From Gentiana macrophylla (Eukaryota; Streptophyta; Magnoliopsida; Gentianales; Gentianaceae): DNA of 64,000 nt. Both the position numbers and the translations under genes were made by a program. The notes beneath the pieces were generated by a model. It was not told where the DNA came from, did not search any database, and saw only the letters and a program-made list of their open reading frames with translations. The stretch is taken from positions 3,833,262-3,897,261 of the forward strand of contig CM047808.1 in assembly GCA_026214975.1 (NCBI GenBank). Direction: 5' to 3'. Positions 47,035 to 58,250 of the stretch are shown in pieces. Each line of letters starts with the position of its first letter. Positions within the stretch are counted from its first letter, which is position 1.

Positions 47035-48400
47035 ATGCCAAACTAGTCGAGCGCTTTGAGAGGACGACTAAACCCACATATGCAAGAGGTGGTAAGAAAA
47101 GACGTGGTAAAGATGCTTGAGTTAGGGATAATCTACGCAATCTCCGACAGTGAATGGGTGAGCCCTACGCAAGTCGTGCCTAAGAAAGGAGGCATCACAG
47201 TTGAGCTTAATGAAAAAGGTGTGCCTATTCCTACTCGTTTAGTTACTGGTCACAGAGTTTGTATTGATTTTCGCATGCTGAATGATAAGACTAGGAAAGA
47301 TCATTTTCCCCTACCCTTTATTGATCAAATGCTAGAGCGTCTAAGTGGTCATGCATTTTACTGCTTTTTGGATGGTTTTAGTGGCTATTATCAAATTCAC
47401 ATCGATATACATGACCAGGATAAGACTACATTCACATGTCCGTATGGCACTTTTGCATTTAGAAGAATGCCGTTTGGGTTGTGTAATGCACCATGACATT
47501 CCAAATGATGCATGATGGCAATTTTTGCTGATATGATAGAACATTTCATGGAAGTTTTTATGGATGACTTTAGCGTTTTTGGTGATACTTTTGATGAGTG
47601 TTTGTCGAACATTGATAAGGTGCTTGCACGTTGTGAAGAGACAAACTTGGTTTTAAATTGGGAAAAGTGTCATTTCATGGTAACTGAGGGAATTGTTTTA
47701 GGACATAAGGTATCGGGGAAAGGAATAGAGGTCGATAGAGCAAAAATAGAGGTAATTTCTAAGCTTCCTATGCCTACAAATCTAAAGACTCTACGTTCGT
47801 TCTTGGGACATGCAGGTTTTTATCGTAGATTCATTCCAGGTTTTTCCCACATTGCTAGACCTCTTACTTTTCAATTGATGAAGGGTGCCCCTTGTGTTTT
47901 TGATGCGGCATGCCTAGATGCTTTTCGAACTCTTAAGAAACTTCTTACTTCGGCTCCTATCTTGGTAGCACCTGATTGGTCTAAGGGGTTCGAAGTGATG
48001 TGTGATGCAAGTGATTATGCCGTAGGAGTCGCCCTAGGTCGGAAGGTTGACAAGTTGTTTCGCCTATCTACTATGCGAGTCATACCATGAACTCGGCTCA
48101 ACAAAAGTATGCCACAACCGAAAAGGAACTTTTAGTTTGTTTTTGCTTTCGATAAGTTCCGGTCATACTTGGTTGGATCGAAAGTCATAGTTCACACCGA
48201 CTTTGCGTTGAGATATCTATTTGCCAAGAAGGATGCAAAACCACGCTTGTTGAGGTGGATATTGCTTCTTCAAGAATTTGACGAGAAATTAAGAATCGAA
48301 AGGGGTGTGAGAACGTAGTAGTGACCACCTCAATGAGATGGAACAGGAGACAATAAACACTCTATTAGGGTTGAAATTGATGATCATTTTCGGGATGAGC
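47035..48400 (+). pseudogene. Athila reverse transcriptase and RNase H
   Basis: RT reads RRLNPHMQEVVRKDVVKMLE, WVSPTQVVPKKGG, RVCIDFRMLN, FPLPFIDQMLERLSG and CFLDGFSGYYQI, then RRMPFGLCNAP, where a one-base loss at about 47492 shifts the frame. The active site is FMDDF (47557-47571; FMDD at 47557-47568). Then GHKVSGKGIEVD, LRSFLGHAGFYRRFIPGFS and RNase H (FEVMCDASDYAVGVALGR), which slips again near 48045 before KELL and FDKFRSYL. Gypsy-type RT beyond doubt, inactive because of frameshifts. Confidence 0.9.
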
Positions 48401-49756
48401 AGTTGTTCGTAGTGGATACGATGCTCCCGGTTAAGCGAGGAAATTTCCTGCAGAGAGGAAAGAATGGGAACCCTTGGTATGCACCTTTTTTTAATTATTA
48501 CGAGTGTGGATTTGTAGATCCTGAGTTTGATGAAAACCAGAAAAAGAAGTTTTTTAGTGAGGTAAACCGATATGTGTGGGAAGATCCCTTAATTTTTAGG
48601 CTATGTGCTGATGGAATCCTGAGGAGATGTGTTGATGACAGTGAGATAGTGAGTATTCTCTCGTTTTGCCATGATAAAGAGGCGGTGGCCACTTCTCGGC
48701 GAGAGAACAAACGTTAAAGGTGTTACAAAGTGGGTTCTCTTGGCCCACTATTTTCAAGGATGCTTATGCTTATGTTAAGATGTGTGATGCCCACAACGCT
48801 CGGAAGGATTTCCAGGAGAAATGAGATGCCCGAAACCGATATTAGTGTGTGAAGTATTTGATATATGGGGATTAGACTTCATGGGACCATATCCGTCTTC
48901 TTTCGGGAATCGAGACATTCTTGTCGCTTTGTGATTACGTTTCAAAGTGGGTTGAGGCAATTGCTTCACCTACTAACGACAAACATGTAGTCATAAAGTT
49001 TCTTAAGAAACATATTATATCCCGGTATGGAATACCTCGAGCAATAATCAGTGACAATGGAAGTCACTTTGCTAATAGAGATTTCAATAAGCTTTTAATG
49101 AAGTACGGGGTCACTCATAAGTTAGGCAATCGCCACCATCCTCGACTAGTGGCCAAGTAGAGGTGTCCAATCGGGAATCAAAAGAATCTTGGAGAAAACA
49201 AAGGAATTCTAACCTTAAGGATTGGTCAAAAAAGTTAGATGATGCGCTTTGGGCACACCGAATCACGTTTAAGACACCAATAGGTATGTCACCCTACATG
49301 CTCGTTTTTGGCAAGGCTTGCCATCTCCCCGTAGAGTTAGAGCATAAGGCCTATTGGGCGATTAAGAATCTAAATATGGATGACGCATTAATCGGTGAAA
49401 GAAGGATGGCTCAGTTGAACGAGTTAGATGAGTTTCGCTTTCAAGCTTACGATTGTTCGGCGAAATATAAGGAAAAGACCAAAATGCTTCATGATAAGTT
49501 GATCAAACCTCGTATTTTCGACGTAGGTGATGAGGTCCTTTTCTATAATACTCGCCTCCATTTATTTCAAGGCAAACTTAAGTCAAGGTGGTCAGGACCA
49601 TATACGGTATTGCGAGTTTTCGACTCAGGAGCCATCGAGGTAACACATCCGAAGCACGGAACTTTCATCACGAACGGCCTTCGTCTAAAAAAGTATAAGA
49701 AGTTACCATTCGATGAGGCTCTCGAAATTGTGCATTTGACTGATCCCGAGTCTTGA
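48401..49756 (+). pseudogene. Athila integrase, frame-broken
   Basis: The N-terminal zinc-binding region is partly readable (CADGILRRCV, VSILSFCHDKE, and [12 protein letters not shown] after slips). Core: [20 protein letters not shown] (first Asp, about 48870), AIISDNGSHFANRDFNKLL (second Asp, about 49060), [11 protein letters not shown] (Glu, about 49150-49180). The C-terminal part runs open to 49756 ([39 protein letters not shown]). The residues of a DDE catalytic centre are all present, but in different frames. Confidence 0.9.
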
Positions 49757-51482
49757 TAAATCGTTTCTAAGTCTTAGTCGAGCCAACGACGTTAAACAAA
49801 AGCGCTACCGGGAGGCAGCCCGATAATAATAATAATAAAGATAATTTGGATAAGCCTAGTCTTAATGAAATATGACCATAATGAAAGATGAACACAACGC
49901 ACAACCAAGTCTCAAGATGAAGGTTTGAATGTTATTAAGATGGGAACGATTAGGTGGTTATCCGAAAATCCCGAGGGAGAATACAGAGAAAAATTCAAAC
50001 ACTTCATTTCTTGGACTTAGGTTGTAGAACCCTTGAGAATCTGGGTATAAAAGACTCAACACTCTTTCACACATTTCATTTTATGATCTAGTCTGTTTCA
50101 AATTTCTAGTAGTTGTAGTATAGTGGTGAGTATTCCCACCTTAATAAAACTGTGTGTAATAAAAATGAAACTAGGAATAGCTGACTTGACTACGATATAT
50201 GCTCATGTGATACTCTCTATTTGCCTATCGAATTTTCTGACGTGACAGGGCCATTATCTTATTATTCCCATATCCCTATTGCATACTTTTGCACGAGGAC
50301 CATGTCCCGTGTTTGCTTAAATGTTTGTTTTGTTTTGGTTTTGATATAGGGATTCGGTCGTGCTTTCTCATGGTCATTTACGGGATTCGGTAGCACCTTT
50401 CTGCCAAGTTTATAAGCTAAGTTTTCTTCTCTATCTCATTTACACTCTTAGAATAATGCAAAATCGTAAGTGGGGGGTAGAGTCTGGTTGGTTTAGAAAT
50501 GGCAGTAAGTGTTTAAACCCTTAGTTTTTGATTCTTTTTTTTAGAGCATTATTTAGTTGATTAAAATAATCAGTATAAGGTATATATTTCATGGATTTAA
50601 AGATGTATTGATCAATTTGGATATGTATAACTAAAGTGAACCGTAAGTGCATTTTAACCCCAAATTTATTTGTGTAACATGAATTCATTGTTCACATAAG
50701 CCTTTGATATTGAGCGAAAATTTTAAATCAGTATCCATTCAAGATCCTAGTGGTTATTCTAGAGATAATTGCGAGAACTTAGTACCTAATTTTTGAACGT
50801 ATACTGTGAATATCTGAAGGTTTGAATGTGATAGAAAGGATATAAGTTAAGTGGAATGAAAAGAAAAATACAAAATTAAGATGAACTACATATATGTCGG
50901 TTGTAGCTACCAATGATTTGAGTGCAGTAGGGCGTTATCACGAAACGTCCTATATCACTATGAGGTTTAAAAGCTCCCGACTGCCTGATGATAGTAGTCC
51001 AGCTAGGGTGTTATCACGAAACATCCTATTGCTGGAATGAGGGCATATGATACACATGTGAAATTAAGTTAAATTTAAAAAATTGGCAAATGACAATGTG
51101 GAAAGTTGGTTTACAACTTAATTATCTTCTGACTATCCCCAGTATAAACTGAATGATATGTTTTAGGGATTATCCTAATAAGTACACGGGAGAACTTTGT
51201 GTGGAACTGTTACTGCCTATACCTAGGAAATTTATTAGAATTACTGCTCTCAATGGATATTTGTGCGTTTGCTTGATTTATTCAAGAGAGGATAGTGGAA
51301 ATTGAAAAGGCTTGTCACACATACTCTGTTATACATTTATATTGCGGTTAACGTATAGTTATGATTCGAATGGTTGCATCATCTGATTGTCATTAATATC
51401 TTATCTTCATGAATTTTTCCTCATTCATTTTGTTTTATCGCTTGTTTTGTTCGAGGACGACCAAAAGCTAAGTGGGGGGTTG
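49757..51482 (+). other. Athila 3' untranslated region, no env-like gene
   Basis: Includes CTACCGGGAGGCAGCCCG (about 49804) and a first purine tract GTAAGTGGGGGGTAGAG (about 50468). A repeated phrase GGCGTTATCACGAAACGTCC / GGTGTTATCACGAAACATCC occurs at 50931 and 51008, and the true tract AAAGCTAAGTGGGGGG lies next to the LTR. No frame over 60 codons resembles an envelope-like protein. Confidence 0.75.
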
Positions 51483-52786
51483 TGATAACGGAAAAATTCA
51501 CAGTTATTTTTATAACTTTCACCCCGTTTCTGATATCATTTTGAGCATTTTTGTATCATTTCGAGTCTTTAATTCCTAAGTTTCATCTAAATATCTAAGT
51601 AGTAATAATTATATAAAATATCGTATTTTTATCGCGTTTTACTAGTTTTGTACGGTTTAAGAACCGGAGTGTCGTGGTCGGATTTACGCTTGGTATTTTG
51701 GTGGTTCTTTGCGAGGATTATACATTGACCAAGATTCCACGTAACGACATGTTTTGAGTCTAAAAGATGTGTTTAGAGGATTAGAAGAAGATGCCACAAG
51801 TTTACGAGTTCAAATGGATCAAATTATCTTACATACTTAAAACCAAAACCTGTTTCGACGGAGATTTGACCCAGCTTAGAGGCATTTTCAGGGGATGACT
51901 TCTTAATGAAAGTTGTAGATCTTCACATAAGCTTTCCAACGCACTTTGAATCACGTCAATTGGAGTTCTACAACTCAAGTTATGGTCAATTGACTAATCA
52001 ATTCGGATTAGTAGAAATCCCAAATATCTTCGTAATACGAATGGCTCATCAAAACGACATTTTCTGAAGAAGTTTCCTTCATAAAAGTTGTATATCTTCA
52101 AGAAAGATTTCCAATGGATTTTGAATCAAGTCAATCGGACTTTTACAACTCAAATGGTAGTCAAGTGGCTAATTGATTCAATTTCGTAAAAATATCGAAA
52201 AACGTTCGGAGGAACACGAGGTACTCAAGAAGACGTTTTCTGAAGAAGAGTCCTTCATGAAAGTTGTAGAGTTTCTCGAGACCGTAATTTTGGCATTTCG
52301 TTTGCAATTTTTGGAGGTCTACAACTCAAGATATGAATTTTAGAAGTTTTATTCCAAAATATATAATTTTTATCCGAAAAATATAAATTAGGGGGGATGA
52401 ATGTAATCATTGCATCCGGTCTAGACCGGCCCCTACCCGGTCTAGACCGGCCCTGGAACTTTGCTATATAAGGGGATGCAGAGAGCAGATCGAAGGGAGA
52501 TATATAATATATACACCTTATATATATATACTCTGTGTATATAGATCTAACTCCCTCGTTTCTTTCTTTTAGTTTTAGTAAAGGCATTATGCCGGGAATA
52601 ATTTAGTAGTAGTAGTATCGTTGTAATGCTCGGGAAATTATCGGAAGTTCGGTGTTGCTGAAGTCGTTGTAATGTCCGGAAGACTACGATCTCGGAATCA
52701 ATAGTTGTAATCGGGTAATTTTATTTATATATATATATAGATCTATTTCCATTTTCTTCCCTCTTCTTTTTTATCTTATTCGGGCC

Positions 52787-52877
<91 letters not shown>

Positions 52878-53832
52878 TATATAAATTAATTAAAATACCG
52901 TTGTAATAGTATAGTTATCAATAGTTCGTTGTTTCGATCTTTTATTTACTTTTACGCATTTTACTTACGCATTTTATTTACGCACATATATATATATATA
53001 TATTTACTTTTACGCATTTTATTTACGTACTTATATATATATTCGCTTTTACTTTCCGTTGTTAATATAATTTCCGTTAATCATTCCGTTATTATCGCCA
53101 AAATGAATAGCTAAACGTATTTATAGTCGAATTATGTAAAACGAGTAAAACGCCTAAGGGGGATTAAACGGGAGTTGTGTAAGCGCGTAAAATAATGTTT
53201 TAATGAGTAATCCACGCCCTAAAACTTAATCAACGTCTTTGAATTAAACTGATCATTTAGTTCATCATCACACATATCGAACCTATAAATGTATTTTGCG
53301 TGAGATGTGGGAAAAGGGTTTTGGGATCGCTATGTAGATTCGGCCTAGTTGTTAGGACCGTTTCCAATCTGAGAGGTTTGTCATCGTTGTTCGAGCGACT
53401 CTAAGAGCGTAATCATGTTAGGTTAATTGGTTTTCTAAAGGGAAAATTAATTAACTTCGCATAGGGTGTTGAGCGAGAGTTGTTCAGATCTTAACACCAG
53501 AATTAGGAGTTGGCACCCGTGGATGTCGTTAAAATTACTGTGGAAAGGAAGGTTGGTTAATACACGCCCTTGTCAAGTCTTCCTTAGGGGTAAAAATAGC
53601 TCGTTTGATCATAATTCGCTATACCTTTTAATAACTAGAACTACAACCGTTAGCTAATTTTTACTTTCGCACTAGTGTAATATCTCTCCACTGCAATCTT
53701 GACCTAAACCAAGTTCTACGTCGACTTTGGTACTTAAACGTTGTTTCCTGTGGATTCGACCTTGTTATCACTATACTACTGTTGACTCGATACTCTGTCG
53801 GTTAAAGTTAGCAGTTAGTTATTTTGCTATCA
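51483..53832 (+). repeat. 3' LTR of Athila
   Basis: Aligns with 40829-43242. It has a longer pure TA tract (about 52786-52873) and lacks about 90 bp of TA-rich sequence present in the 5' LTR at about 42340-42440. Confidence 0.92.
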
Positions 53833-53837
53833 TAAGT

Positions 53838-54007
53838 CACGACACTTAGGCGTTAGACATAGCGCGGTACATGAGTTGATCTCTCACGGGGTGATATCGG
53901 TTGTGTATGTGAGATCTCAAAGAAATTTGGCTGATCATTTGACGAAAGGATTGGCTAAGGACTTGTTACAAAAGTCGGTAGTCGGGATGGGACTACAACC
54001 TGTATAA
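53838..54007 (+). pseudogene. Tork RNase H C-terminus, right of the Athila
   Basis: Continues the split RNase H: SRHLGVRHSAVHELISHGV, VYVRSQRNLADHLTKGL and VVGMGLQPV, ending at TAA 54005-54007. The left part ends VYNGK, so the frame joins across the TAAGT site. This is the authentic C-terminus of the Tork polyprotein. Confidence 0.9.
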
Positions 54008-54545
54008 GTTTCTAAATATGGGACGCCCAATTTCCCTTTGGTACAATGCCTTAGGCTAAATTAAATGTGGTAAGCTTTGTCTTTGGAAACTTGAGCACAT
54101 GTATTAATCCCGAAGGTATGTCTTTGCTTACTGTGAGATTAGGTTGAAGTGTTATCTTCTTAATGAATCTTATAAAGTGCTAATGCAGGTGCACGGTAAA
54201 CTAAAGATTCACCTATATGAGTATGAAGTATGGCCGCTTCAAGGAAAGTTGGGTTGGCTTTCTAAGTGCTCAAGAATGGATATGGACACAAGGCCGGTTT
54301 TTCAAGAATGGTGTCAAGTATAAAACTTTGAAGTAGTTTCAATTTATGTGTATTGTTATGTACATGTATTCAAAATGTGTAAAGGGGTTCAATGCTTAGT
54401 CACACCCCAATACTCGAATATTTGCGTGTAATAATACTAGATGGAAATTTAATCTTCGTGACATTTTCATTGAATCATGAGTTGGTTTGTTTTATGACTG
54501 TTTTGTTTTACTAAACCAAGGATTACACTTAAATGGGGGAGGAAT

Positions 54546-55290
54546 GTTGGTGATTTAAGTATAATCACAAGCCGTTGAGGTAATCGGGGCTTAGTACAAG
54601 GGTGGATATACTCGTAACACTTAATAATAAGTTTGGAGGTGCGGAGTGCACGCTTATATAAGTGTATATGAGTATACGGATGGAAAATAAGCAAGTATAG
54701 TTCAAGAAAATCGCTTAAAGGACCGAAAAACCAGCTTAAAGGACCAAAAATCAGGTTTTGGTGAAACAGAGTGACAGCGCGCCTACTGTGGGGTTTCAAA
54801 GATGCCTAAATGTTGAAATGTAAAGTTTGGCGATTTGATGATCACAGTCGCCCACAGCGCCGCTGCGTGGCCTTAAAACTCGATTTTTAGGTACCTCTTG
54901 GTCCTTTTAAGTGGTTATAACCAAGTGATACCTTTTCACTTAGGTTGCAACCTCAAATTACGAACTTGTAACTTATTTCTCTGCAATCCAAGTACCATAA
55001 AAGGCTCTTCTACATTGTTGAACAAACACACAACAATTGTATGCATCCTTGATAAAGTCTTAAACATCTAAACACTTCAAGTAATCTTTTGATCTATTTT
55101 GTCCTAGACAAAAGGCAAGGCTCTCGATCAGATCTCACTTAAATTATTCGTGATACTCCGGACAAGTTAGGGGTCGAATAAATTTAAGAAGGACAAATGA
55201 TATACGCGTGATCATGAGGATCCGTTCTTCATATAATTTGCAGGTTTTTTATAGTATTGGTGATCAATCAAGACCCTCAAAAGTACAACA
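54546..55290 (+). repeat. 3' LTR of Tork-type Copia
   Basis: Follows the purine tract AAATGGGGGAGGAA (54531-54545). Ends AAGTACAACA, then CCTAC. Confidence 0.92.
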
Positions 55291-55295
55291 CCTAC

Positions 55296-56679
55296 CACAT
55301 ATGTTGCATTAAAATACACTCCACTCTGCTAAGTCTGTTAGCACCATCACGAGCAATTATCTATGTTACATTGTAATTCAAGGACACAATGCCCGAATGA
55401 TGGGTATGCACCGGGACATATTCAGCACCTCATATGGCACGGATGGTTCCGTGTGGAAATTTCCCAAAACCCGAATATTGTCCGTTACGTATGAGAAATG
55501 ATTCCATGCTGCGAATCATAAATGTGCCTCACCAAGAATTACAACGTTTTAGCTTTTAGACTCATCACATATGTTTATTACGTAGTTAATCTAACCACCA
55601 AAGTTCATTCCACTTATAAAGGCTTCCTAAGGACATCTAGTCTTAGACAATCTAGATTAACTACCTAGCACGTTGTAAAAGGCATCAATGGCTACTAAAC
55701 CAATGACCCCGCAAGGTCTAAACAACCGCCTTCTGGGCTACCACCTTCTCCCCGCAGAGGGTCTCAGTTGTGGCGATTGATGCTAAGGCACCTGAAGTCG
55801 GAAGTTAGACATTGTCAATTAACATATAATGTTCTAAACACATGCATAACATACAATATCAAGTTGACACAAGAAATCATAGAAATAAACGCCGCCAGAT
55901 GGTTTAGTTCTTTTTCATTTACTATTACTATATATAATATAACCTGCTAAGTAGTATAGTTCCCTTTCTTATATTATTATCTTTATATATTACAATCCTT
56001 TTGACAGCATCATGCACAGAAGCCATTTCAGCCCTTTAAATCCGACGGCAGCAACTCATAAGCAAAATTATATGTACAAAACGAGGATCATAAATAACAT
56101 AATAATAACACCCAAAATCCGTTTAAAAACATCTCATTACCTTAGGAATTCCAAAAGCGATTGAAAGCGAAAACGGATAGTAAAAAGCTTCAATCCTCGA
56201 TTCCAATAACTTCTACGAATCACCTACGATAATTTACCATTACACTACGATTAGGCAACCTTCTAATTCACCAAAACTCAGATTTTCTCAAGAACATACG
56301 GAATCTATAATTAGGGTTAGGAATGAAAACTTACCCAAAAAAAAGAACGGTTGGTATCGAAACGATCGTCTCCTCGTGGTGATTAATTTCTTCTACTATG
56401 GTCTGCACTGAAAATCAACCGTTAAACCCCGAATTTGAAAAACGGCGTTCGAACTTTTCTTTTTTCTTCTTTCTGTTCTTACCGTCGGCTTGTCCCCTTT
56501 TTTTTATCAGAAAAGTTTAGCGTATGAGAGTAATGGAAATTAAGGGAAGTATTTCCGTTAAATACTCCTTTAATAAATCTTTGATTAAATAATTAATACC
56601 CTTATAATTATTTTCTTTTAGGTTAAATATAAAACAGGAAAATAAATAATTAAATTCCCTTTTTACATCTTTACCCTTC
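55296..56679. other. Right part of the interrupted LTR-like element, non-coding
   Basis: Continues the element interrupted at 36275. No gene motif. Contains phrases such as ATTAGGGTTAGGAATGAAAACTTACC (about 56313) typical of long LTR interiors. Confidence 0.5.
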
Positions 56680-56769
56680 TTGAATGTGCAAGGTCGAGCA
56701 CCTGAAGGACTAAAAAAATTGAGAAATCAAGAAGAGAGCAAGAATCTCAACATGAAAGAGCCCGGGGCA

Positions 56770-57160
56770 TTTATTTATGACTCATTTAGCGCTACCAAGC
56801 CCGGGGTCTGGGGGCGTTACGGAATGGTATATATTCAGAGCCGACTATCAGACGGAACTATGCGTTGCACCGTACAAGAAGACAGTGTAAGGATGGCCTC
56901 TAGTTACCTCTGGTAGGGATGATCCAGGACCAGTCTTGGCCGTCCTGGCGAGGACGCCAGTCCCTTATAAAAGGGGGAGAATGTAAAGTCCCACATCGAT
57001 AAAGTAAGTGAATGCTCACCCCCATATAAGTGTGAGACTTAAATGTCTTGTCAACTCGGATTAGCCCTTTTAGACCAAGCGAGGACGGCGGTCTAAGCAA
57101 TTGACCAGACCATTTATGACTCATTTAGCGCTACCAGGCCCGGGGTCTGGGGGCGTTACA
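56770..57160. repeat. Duplicated LTR-end block
   Basis: The phrase TTTATGACTCATTTAGCGCT followed by ACC(A)AG(G)CCCGGGGTCTGGGGGCGTTAC occurs at 56772-56820 and 57113-57159. Between the copies lies TGTAAAGTCCCACATCG (56972). The whole block is the reverse complement of the block at 7600-8149. Confidence 0.72.
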
Positions 57161-57364
57161 TCCTTCAATCAATACACTATGCTAGCAATATGACACATGT
57201 ATACATATGTGTCAAATGGTGGCAAACAATTGCTAGAACAATGCCACATAAGGTGTTATTAGGTGGCTAAGGGAAATGATGCGATCTATTACACTTACAT
57301 TAATAGATTTGTTAATGTAGTACCGTAAAATGGATATCCATACATTATGTGTGTATTTATAGCA
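57161..57364 (-). repeat. 5' LTR of the minus-strand Copia, first part
   Basis: On the minus strand it starts TGCTATAAATACACACATAAT at 57364 and matches 29435-29230. It is interrupted at the TCCTT site. Confidence 0.78.
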
Positions 57365-57479
57365 GTTTTCATTGTAAATAAGAAAGGATAAAATTGGAAA
57401 ATAATAACAAATGTTGCATTTGTTTTTTAAAATGACAAATAATTATGAACACGACAAATTCTCTACAATGAGTTAAAAA

Positions 57480-57663
57480 GCTCATGGCCAGGCCTAGGGA
57501 GCTCACCGGTTCGATTCTCCTCTGAGGCGCAATGTTGATAAAGCTCTTGGCCACGTCTTATCCCTGTGTAATAGTCAAACTCTGCAGGCACAACCCGAAT
57601 CGAACCCCAGATTAGTCGGACCAGTAGATTCCAGATACCCGGGGCTTTAAGCCAAAAAAAGGG
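57480..57663 (+). mobile_element. tRNA-derived SINE (plus strand)
   Basis: B box GGTTCGATTCTCC (57508-57520) lies after a tRNA-like head, and the tail ends TTTAAGCCAAAAAAAGGG. Perfect 11-bp duplication TGAGTTAAAAA (57469-57479 and 57664-57674). Length 184 bp. The 3' region (ACCCGAATCGAACCCC, CAGATACCCGGGG) resembles the tail of the SINE at 60651. Confidence 0.82.
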
Positions 57664-57716
57664 TGAGTTAAAAAAACGAAGGGAGTAAATTTTTTTACTC
57701 CCACTTTTAATATACC

Positions 57717-58242
57717 TAGGGTTGTAAACGAGCCGAATAATACCGAACCCTGGCAGGGTTCGGCTCGGCTCGAAAATTTTGTACCTCAAGGCTCGGCTCG
57801 GCTCGGCTCGGGCGAACCTGATTTTTCAGGGTTCGGTTCGGGTTCGAAGCTTAAAAAATAAAAAAAATATTCGGCTCGGTTCGGTCCGAACGAGCCGAAC
57901 GGTCCGAACAGGTTTGATCCGGAAAAAAAAAAAGCAGGTTCGATATAGTTCAATTAGGTTTTCCCTTTCAATTAGGTTTTCTCTTTCCCTTTCAGTATAA
58001 AGTATAAACCAAAAAAAAATTTAATTAATTTATTATTATAAAAATAATTAATAAATATAATATAATAATAATTTAATATTTTAAACGAGCCGAACCTGTT
58101 CGATACCGTTCGGCTCGTAGGACGAATATCTGATTTTTAAGGCTCGGTTCGGGTTCGAAATTTCAAACCGGATCACGAATTGAGTTTTTTCGGACCGAAT
58201 ATACCGAACCGTATCGAATACTTACGTTCATTTACAGCCCTA
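57717..58242. mobile_element. hAT-like non-autonomous element, 526 bp
   Basis: Ends TAGGGTTGTAAACGAGC and (complement) TAGGGCTGTAAATGAACG. A perfect 8-bp duplication AATATACC (57709-57716 and 58243-58250) fits the hAT superfamily. The interior is built from repeated GGCTCGGTTCGG/CCGAACGAGCC motifs in both orientations, giving many potential hairpins. No transposase. Confidence 0.85.
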
Positions 58243-58250
58243 AATATACC

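Larger units (their letters stand above)
40829..53832 (+). mobile_element. Athila-type Gypsy retrotransposon, 13.0 kb (innermost layer)
   Basis: LTRs 40829-43242 (2414 bp) and 51483-53832 (2350 bp) start TGATAACGG and end TTTGCTATCA. Perfect TAAGT duplication (40824-40828, 53833-53837). The primer site TGGCGCCGTTGCCGGGGA (43252-43269) is the tRNA-Asp type characteristic of Athila. Polypurine tract CTAAGTGGGGGG lies just before the 3' LTR. Order gag, protease, RT, RNase H, integrase is Gypsy-type. No env-like frame is visible between integrase and the 3' LTR (49757-51482). LTRs differ mainly by short indels and TA-tract length. Confidence 0.95.
36276..55290 (+). mobile_element. Ty1/Copia Tork-type retrotransposon, split by Athila
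   Basis: LTRs 36276-37012 (737 bp) and 54546-55290 (745 bp) begin TGTTGGTGATTTAAG and end AAGTACAACA. A perfect CCTAC duplication flanks it (36271-36275, 55291-55295). Gag, protease, integrase, RT and RNase H lie in Copia order, with many frame breaks. A purine tract (AAATGGGGGAGGAA) precedes the 3' LTR. Without the Athila the element is about 6.0 kb. RT and RNase H signatures (VDRYKARLV, MYNGKSRH-type, LTKGL, MGL at the end) fit the Tork lineage. I see no standard TGGTATCAGAGC primer site after the 5' LTR. Confidence 0.92.
35762..57160. mobile_element. LTR-like element with palindromic ends, split by Tork Copia
   Basis: It starts TGTGACGCCCCGTCCCGG and ends GGGGGCGTTACA, so both strands begin TGTRACGCCCC. 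A perfect TCCTT duplication flanks it (35757-35761, 57161-57165), and the paralogous LTR at 29230 shows the empty site. Removing the Tork leaves about 2.4 kb. The left part (35762-36275) resembles the left end of the solo LTR at 6092 and carries the same GTAAGTAC...GTACTTAGTAAG motif (36211-36234, cf. 6531-6553). The right part (56680-57160) holds the AAAGTCCCACATCG block in the opposite orientation. It may be a rearranged solo LTR or a foldback-like derivative. Confidence 0.65.
28728..57364 (-). mobile_element. Minus-strand Copia element with nested insertions (outermost layer)
   Basis: Read right to left: 5' LTR (57364-57161, continuing 35761-35720), gag with zinc knuckle (about 33530-33020), RNase H remnant (about 30080-29560) and 3' LTR (29435 leftward). 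The two LTR copies share over 200 bp starting TGYTATAAATACACACATAAT. The 5' LTR is interrupted by the element at 35762-57160, with a TCCTT duplication. Between gag and RNase H I cannot recognise protease, integrase or RT, and the repeat at 30110-30265 suggests a rearranged junction. The left limit of the 3' LTR is uncertain. Pairing of these parts into one element is inference from orientation, order and LTR similarity. Confidence 0.62.

Noticed and set aside
49757..51482. Envelope-like gene of Athila
   Set aside because: No long frame, signal peptide or membrane segment pattern; only untranslated sequence with purine tracts.
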